From assembly GCF_030816725.1 (NCBI RefSeq), contig NZ_JAUSYG010000001.1, positions 3,100,001-3,164,000 of the forward strand: 64,000 nt of DNA, in the 5' to 3' direction. Below, piece by piece: positions 60,448 to 64,000 of the stretch (its first letter is position 1; each line of letters opens with the position of its first letter). Origin of the DNA: Pseudarthrobacter defluvii. GTDB taxonomy: Bacteria > Actinomycetota > Actinomycetes > Actinomycetales > Micrococcaceae. The notes under the pieces were generated by a model, which made no database searches, had not been told where the DNA came from, and worked only from the letters and a program-made list of their open reading frames with translations. A program made the translations under genes and the position numbers.

Positions 60448-60835
60448 TCATTTATGTGGACACATCGGCTGCCTTGAAGCTGGTGGTCGAGGAACCGGAG
60501 TCCGGACCCACCGCGGAGTTTCTCTCTTCGGCCCAACAGCGGGGTGACCCCCTTGTGGCTTCGATGCTCCTTCATACGGAACTGCACTGTGCCGCCAACC
60601 GCCGTGCCTGCCACCGGAGCTCGTCAACGCTGTGCTGGGCGCAATCAACCTTGTGGATCTGACGCGTTCAGACCTCTTGTACGCGGCCGCCCTCCCAGGC
60701 AAGTTGCGCAGCGCCGATGCGATCCACCTTGCCGCTGCCATCAGGCTCGAAACGCATGCTTTGGTCGCGTTCGACAAGGCGCTTATGAAGGCAGCAATTC
60801 AAGCCGGACTCAAAACAGTCGCACCGGGCACCTGA
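60444..60835 (+). pseudogene. vapC: VapC-type PIN-domain toxin, frameshifted
   Basis: The first part (GTG 60444) reads IYVDTSAALKLVVEEPES with the first PIN acidic residue, and continues to TELHCAANRR. The frame then shifts near 60605. The rest (LPPELVNAVLGAINLVDLTRSDLLYAAALPG to SADAIHLAAAIRLETHALVAFDK) continues in another frame, carrying the later acidic residues, to 60835. One missing base (or two extra) would restore a normal 130-residue toxin. As read, the toxin is inactive. Confidence 0.85.
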
Positions 60836-60838
60836 CCA

Positions 60839-60880
60839 GACGCCGTGGTACAGGCTGAGGTGGCGGCGGTTGATGGCTGA
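60839..60880 (+). pseudogene. short third copy of the DeoR regulator 3' end
   Basis: The reading DAVVQAEVAAVDG-stop matches the C-terminus of the DeoR protein and its decayed copy (DAGAQVEVAAVAG-stop). It lies directly after the broken toxin gene. The base-level match is short, so it is listed with limited confidence. Confidence 0.5.
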
Positions 60881-60941
60881 CTCCCGGTGGGTATGCTGCT
60901 TCTACAACGTATGAAACCCACCAACTTGAATGGAGACGCGC

Positions 60942-61244
60942 ATGCACGCCGTGCTCGAATACACCTACGCGGACAACTACCTCGAAAGCCGTGAGCAGTA
61001 CCGCGCAGACCACCTCCGGCTGGGGTGGGAAGCCGTCGATCGCGGCGAGCTCCTGCTCGGCGGTGCTGTCGGCGAACCGCCCTTCAAAGGGCTGCTGATC
61101 TTCACGGGCGAGAACCCACTCGAGGCCGCCAAAGCCTTTGCAGCCGCAGACCCCTACGTCGCGGCCGGCGTCGTGACGTCGTGGACCGCCCGTCCATGGA
61201 CAACGGTGCTGGGAAAAGAAGCGGCAACGCCCGTGCACCCGTAA
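60942..61244 (+). CDS. YCII-related domain protein
   Basis: A 100-residue protein with the YCII fold: an N-terminal strand (AVLEYTYADNYLESREQYRADHL), the conserved His in RADHLRLG, then LLLGGAVGEPPFKGLLIFTGENP and a C-terminal helix and strand. Such small proteins resemble ferredoxin-fold dehydratases or monooxygenases; no substrate is known. ATG 60942 has GGAGA 7-8 bases upstream. It is alone between the TA remnant and a terminator shared with the convergent amidase. Confidence 0.8.
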   Translation: MHAVLEYTYADNYLESREQYRADHLRLGWEAVDRGELLLGGAVGEPPFKGLLIFTGENPLEAAKAFAAADPYVAAGVVTSWTARPWTTVLGKEAATPVHP

Positions 61245-61256
61245 GTCCCAGCTGGA

Positions 61257-61292
61257 ACGACGACGGCGGGACTTGCCCGCCGCCGTCGTCGT
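61257..61292. terminator. bidirectional hairpin between YCII and amidase genes
   Basis: ACGACGACGGCGGG (61257-61270) pairs with CCCGCCGCCGTCGTCGT (61276-61292) with a 3-base bulge. It lies between convergent genes. No T-run is present. Confidence 0.5.
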
Positions 61293-61299
61293 ACCTGCC

Positions 61300-62688
61300 T
61301 TACAGGGTGAAGCCCTCCAGCCATTCGGCAAAGTCCAGCGCCAGCCCGTCCGCCCCCGGGCGTGCGACAACCTGGACGGACAGGGGCAGGCCCTCGGATG
61401 ACAACGCGACGGGCAGGGAAACAACCGGTGCGCCCACCATGGTCACGGCCCTGCATTGCCCCATGATGTCCCAGCCGAAGATGGACCGGCCGTCTATGTC
61501 CAGCTTTCCGTATACGTCGCAAGCAGGACCTCCGGCCACGGGCAGCAGGACGATGTCGGCGGCATCGAAGACCGCCAGGTCCCGTATTCGCGCCTGTCCG
61601 GATTCGGCAGCAGCCGCTTCGAGGTTCCGGGTGTCGCTTCGCATAGAGCGATGAATGGCGTCGAGGTTCGCAGGGAGGACGAGGTGCTCACGACCCGCGA
61701 CAGCTGCGGCATGGTCAATCATCGGATCAAGTGGCCGGAGCCGGTTGTAGGCGGCCAGAGATCCTGCAAACAGATCGGGCACGTGCGTCAAGGTCCGGAC
61801 TTCCGGCGCGATCTGCTCCCCGAGCAGGGACATCATCGCTGACACTTCACGCCGCACCGGCCCCAATGCCGAGCCGTCACTCCAGGCCACGGCAACGTTG
61901 TGCGGGACCGCCCCGTCGAGCGAGGCCAGACCGCGGGGAGGTGTCACCGTAAGCACTGCGAGCGCCATCCGCAGGTCCCGCACTGAACGTGCGAGCGGCC
62001 CAATGACTTGAGTGGCGGCCTGAAGGCGGGCAGCGGGCGGGGCCGGGTTGCCGCCTCCGAACCAGCCGCCCGCGCCCGGAACGATGCCCAGGTCCGGAAC
62101 TGTGTGCGGGGTGGGCCGCAGGGCGGTGATACCCACGCACTGCGCCGGCCACCGCAGTGACCCGCCGTAGTCGGTGCCCAGCCCGAGTGCCGAGATTCCG
62201 GCAGCGAGGGCGGCAGCTTCTCCCCCGCTGGAGCCTCCTGCCGTCGCGCCGGGAAAGCGTGGGTTGAGCGTCCGGCCCGCGACGGCGCTCTCCGTGACAG
62301 CACCGAACGCGAACTCCGGGCAGTTTGTTTTACCGATTACCACGGCGCCGGCGTCCTGCAGGCGGTGCACAGCCGGTGCCGTGAAGGAGGCGATGTTTCC
62401 GGCGTACGCGGCGCTGCCGCCGGTCAGCTGCAGACCCGCCACGGCGATGACGTCCTTGACGCTGAGCGGAACACCGGCCAGCGGCCCGGGATCCTCCCCG
62501 CGGGTGCGACGGCGGTCCACCTCCTTCGCAGCAACAGCAGCCCCGTCCCAGTCCTCCTGGATGAAAGCACACAGAGCGGGGGCTGCATCGGCCCGTGACC
62601 TGGACTCCGCTATGACGCCCTCGGCGGAGGCTTTACCGCTGCGGACTGCGGAGGCCAGCGCGGTGGCGTCCTTGAGCGCAGTCTCCAT
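61300..62688 (-). CDS. amidase-signature hydrolase
   Basis: A 462-residue amidase. The Ser-cis-Ser-Lys triad is visible: Lys in PLSVKDVI (near 77), Ser in the GGSSGG loop near 152, and the nucleophile Ser in TDYGGSLRWPA near 177. It would hydrolyse an amide such as an aryl or aliphatic amide, with a late segment (GWDIMGQCRAVTMVGAPVVSLPV) common to the family. The ATG has no strong ribosome site. A decayed hemerythrin fragment lies immediately upstream on the other strand, so the gene may have entered near a breakpoint. Confidence 0.88.
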   Translation of the reverse strand: METALKDATALASAVRSGKASAEGVIAESRSRADAAPALCAFIQEDWDGAAVAAKEVDRRRTRGEDPGPLAGVPLSVKDVIAVAGLQLTGGSAAYAGNIASFTAPAVHRLQDAGAVVIGKTNCPEFAFGAVTESAVAGRTLNPRFPGATAGGSSGGEAAALAAGISALGLGTDYGGSLRWPAQCVGITALRPTPHTVPDLGIVPGAGGWFGGGNPAPPAARLQAATQVIGPLARSVRDLRMALAVLTVTPPRGLASLDGAVPHNVAVAWSDGSALGPVRREVSAMMSLLGEQIAPEVRTLTHVPDLFAGSLAAYNRLRPLDPMIDHAAAVAGREHLVLPANLDAIHRSMRSDTRNLEAAAAESGQARIRDLAVFDAADIVLLPVAGGPACDVYGKLDIDGRSIFGWDIMGQCRAVTMVGAPVVSLPVALSSEGLPLSVQVVARPGADGLALDFAEWLEGFTL

Positions 62689-62705
62689 GACCCGAATGTA
62701 TCAGG

Positions 62706-62817
62706 GGCAGTTTGAGCAGCACCGGCAGGTCACCCAACGGCTTAGGTCATCTGGCCGGTCCCCTGCGATGGATGCCGACGGCGGACGAAGAGTCGGGCGC
62801 GGAGCTCGCCGCGGCGG
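62706..62817 (+). pseudogene. fragment of a second hemerythrin HHE gene
   Basis: The reading FEQHRQVTQRLRSSGR, then after a frameshift LRWMPTADEESGAELAA, matches the hemerythrin protein at 34870-35595 (MLEQHRQVTERLKATEPVRL and RWMGTADEESASELAA). About 40 codons survive, truncated at both ends and ending at the FCY-type deaminase stop. It is a non-functional relic of a paralogue. Confidence 0.85.
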
Positions 62818-63297
62818 TTACTCGGCGATGTCCTCCGCCCACAGCTCCGGCTTGTCAGTCTGAAACGTGTGCATCATGTCCACGCAACGCTGATCATCCA
62901 GCACCACCACCTCAACCCCGCGTGACCGCAGAAGCTCCAGTTCGCCGTCGAAGGTCCTAGCCTCCCCCACAACCACGCGGGGGATCTTGAACTGGATGAT
63001 GGTTCCGGCGCACATGGCACACGGGGCGAGGGTGGTGTAGAGCGTGGTGTTCCGGTAGCTCCTCTGCCGTCCGGCGCTGCGCAGTGCGGACATTTCCCCG
63101 TGCGCAATGGGATCCGCGTTCTGGACACGTTCGTTGTGTCCGCTCGCAATCACCACTCCGCCCCGCGCCAAAGCAGCGCCGATGGGGATGCCCCCTTCGG
63201 CCAGGCCCTTTTGCGCGGCCTGATAGGCGGCTTCGAAGGCGGGAAGGTCGGCGCTGTCCAGTTCCGGCGCAAGGGATTGCAGCTGCTCGTGAGTCAT
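62818..63297 (-). CDS. cytosine deaminase, yeast FCY1 type
   Basis: A 159-residue CDA-fold deaminase. Zn/proton-shuttle residues are His66 and Glu68 in HGEM, and Cys93/Cys96 in PCAMC. The strands TLYTTLAPCAMCAGTII, IPRVVVGE, VEVVVLDDQRCVDMM and the C-terminal WAEDI closely follow the small yeast-type cytosine deaminase rather than the bacterial amidohydrolase CodA. It would convert cytosine to uracil and ammonia for pyrimidine salvage. Guanine-type deaminases are less likely. The start at 63297 is normal for the family. Confidence 0.87.
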   Translation of the reverse strand: MTHEQLQSLAPELDSADLPAFEAAYQAAQKGLAEGGIPIGAALARGGVVIASGHNERVQNADPIAHGEMSALRSAGRQRSYRNTTLYTTLAPCAMCAGTIIQFKIPRVVVGEARTFDGELELLRSRGVEVVVLDDQRCVDMMHTFQTDKPELWAEDIAE

Positions 63298-63372
63298 GGC
63301 GCCATTGTTGCATGCCGTTTCCCTGGGCCCGCGCCTGCCCGGCGGGTCGACCCAAGCGCGGAAAACGGCGGC

Positions 63373-63663
63373 TCAATCCTTAAGGCTGCTGGCGGTGACT
63401 TCGAATTCCTCGACCGAGACGATCTGGGTCCTGTCCGCCTGGCTGCTCTCCTCCCGGATCCTGCTGGCTGCTTGGCGGCTGGCCACCATCGCGTCCTCCG
63501 TGTCCCAGAGCGTGATGGACAGGGCTTGGTCCGTCTCCTTCCCGTTCAGGTAGTAGACGCCTCTGCAGCCCGGGAGCTGGAGCACGCTGTTCACGACGTC
63601 GTTGCTGGGGTTGTCCCTGCGGGTCTCGGGGCCGGTCTTGTAGGTGCTGATTCTGGCGAACAT
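63373..63663 (-). CDS. antibiotic biosynthesis monooxygenase (ABM)-fold protein
   Basis: A 96-residue protein matching the dimeric ferredoxin-like ABM/EthD fold: FARISTYKTGPE, LQLPGCRGVYYL, ALSITLWDTEDAMVASRQAA and a final strand SVEEFEVT. Members act as small monooxygenases, haem-degrading enzymes or simply structural proteins; no haem-ligand set is evident. GGGAGAAAG precedes the ATG. It is 76 bases upstream of the FCY-type deaminase and may be co-transcribed. Confidence 0.7.
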   Translation of the reverse strand: MFARISTYKTGPETRRDNPSNDVVNSVLQLPGCRGVYYLNGKETDQALSITLWDTEDAMVASRQAASRIREESSQADRTQIVSVEEFEVTASSLKD

Positions 63664-63841
63664 GGTCTTTCTCCCTCAGGGCATCAATGGGGCGGCAGAT
63701 TCCGCTCCTCCGATCAGTAATGGCCCTGCAGACAGACGGAAACTAGGGTCAAAAGTCAGGGCCGCGCCAAACCTGCCGATCCGGCGGCCGCTGGCTGACT
63801 ACGGTCCCCGGACGCATGGGAACGTGGACTTCGTCGCCCGG

Positions 63842-64000
63842 TCAGTTCCTTGGTCCACCAGGCGCGTGGAGGAAGTCGTCGAGCGCGGCGCGGGTAAAAG
63901 CAGCCTGCCCGAGGCCCAGGTGGCCGCCGGACTCCTGTGCCACCAGGACGCATCCGGGGATGCGGTGGGCTGCCTCCTCGGCAGGGGCGAACGCGCACAT
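63842..64000 (-). CDS. C-terminal end of an alpha/beta hydrolase (continues beyond window)
   Basis: The last 52 codons before a TGA at 63842 read PGCVLVAQESGGHLGLG and AALDDFLHAPGG. The His in GGHLGLG is in the position of the catalytic base of alpha/beta hydrolases, and a VL-type strand precedes it. The frame runs to base 64000, so the start lies outside the window; the ATG at the very edge is probably internal. A separate 80-codon frame in another reading has no such pattern. Confidence 0.65.
   Translation of the reverse strand: MCAFAPAEEAAHRIPGCVLVAQESGGHLGLGQAAFTRAALDDFLHAPGGPRN

Noticed and set aside
63756..63998. 80-codon minus-strand frame at the window end
   Set aside because: Arg/Pro/Gly-rich reading; the overlapping frame ending at 63842 has a hydrolase-like C-terminus instead.

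Overview
This 64 kb window is high-GC DNA (roughly two thirds G+C by eye) from an actinobacterium, most likely Arthrobacter, Pseudarthrobacter or a close relative in the Micrococcaceae. The indications are GAF-ANTAR proteins, a DevS/DevR-type two-component pair, an Excalibur lipoprotein, frequent GTG/TTG starts and tightly overlapping operons. No rRNA, tRNA, CRISPR array, intact insertion sequence or integrase was recognised. Functions are assigned by reading motifs and remembered family features; no database search was run.

Layout. 1-3.9 kb: tail of a MocR-like aminotransferase regulator, two GAF-ANTAR regulators and an Excalibur lipoprotein. 3.9-7.7 kb: an SDR and a gluconate module (gntP and gntK opposite a divergent FCD-type GntR regulator). 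7.9-11.8 kb: a cold-shock gene, a TM2/PH-domain pair bracketed by a 35-bp direct repeat, and an operon of lipoprotein, divergent NRAMP-like transporter and two PRC-barrel-like proteins. 12.1-15.3 kb: TfoX-like protein, hydrolase, TDT-family channel flanked by two copies of a REP-like repeat, and a membrane protein. 15.7-24.1 kb: unknown genes, devR/devS-like genes, the Mg2+ P-type ATPase mgtA, a hydrolase/methyltransferase pair and a GerMN lipoprotein. 24.2-29.3 kb: a catabolic group (butanediol-type dehydrogenase, NTF2-FMO monooxygenase, GAF/winged-helix regulator, 3-alpha-HSD-like SDR). 29.5-36.5 kb: secreted or scavenging enzymes (PhoD phosphatase, epoxide-hydrolase-like protein, subtilase, lipase) and a hemerythrin-like protein. 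36.8-44.5 kb: a six-gene operon for peptide ABC import, a gamma-glutamyltransferase and a GntR regulator, which together look like uptake and cleavage of gamma-glutamyl peptides.

45.4-52.6 kb is a complete Wadjet (JetABCD) anti-plasmid condensin system. A MazE/MazF-type toxin-antitoxin pair follows it, and the mazF 3' end overlaps the jetD 3' end. 52.8-57 kb is a D-threonate (C4 sugar acid) catabolic locus: a kdgT-like permease broken by a one-base frameshift, a DUF1537 kinase, a PdxA2-type dehydrogenase and a DeoR regulator, with a strong inverted-repeat operator at the promoter.

57-62.8 kb is a scarred accessory zone. It holds genes of unfamiliar type and lower GC, a decayed, partly inverted and internally deleted second copy of the pdxA2-deoR segment, a Phd/VapC-type pair with a frameshifted toxin, a YCII protein, an amidase and a fragment of a second hemerythrin gene. 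The window ends with a yeast-type cytosine deaminase, a small monooxygenase-fold protein and the 3' end of an alpha/beta hydrolase.

The most notable points are the Wadjet/MazEF island, the duplicated and rearranged dtn locus, and the TM2/PH cassette that appears to have entered the 3' end of a PRC-barrel gene.
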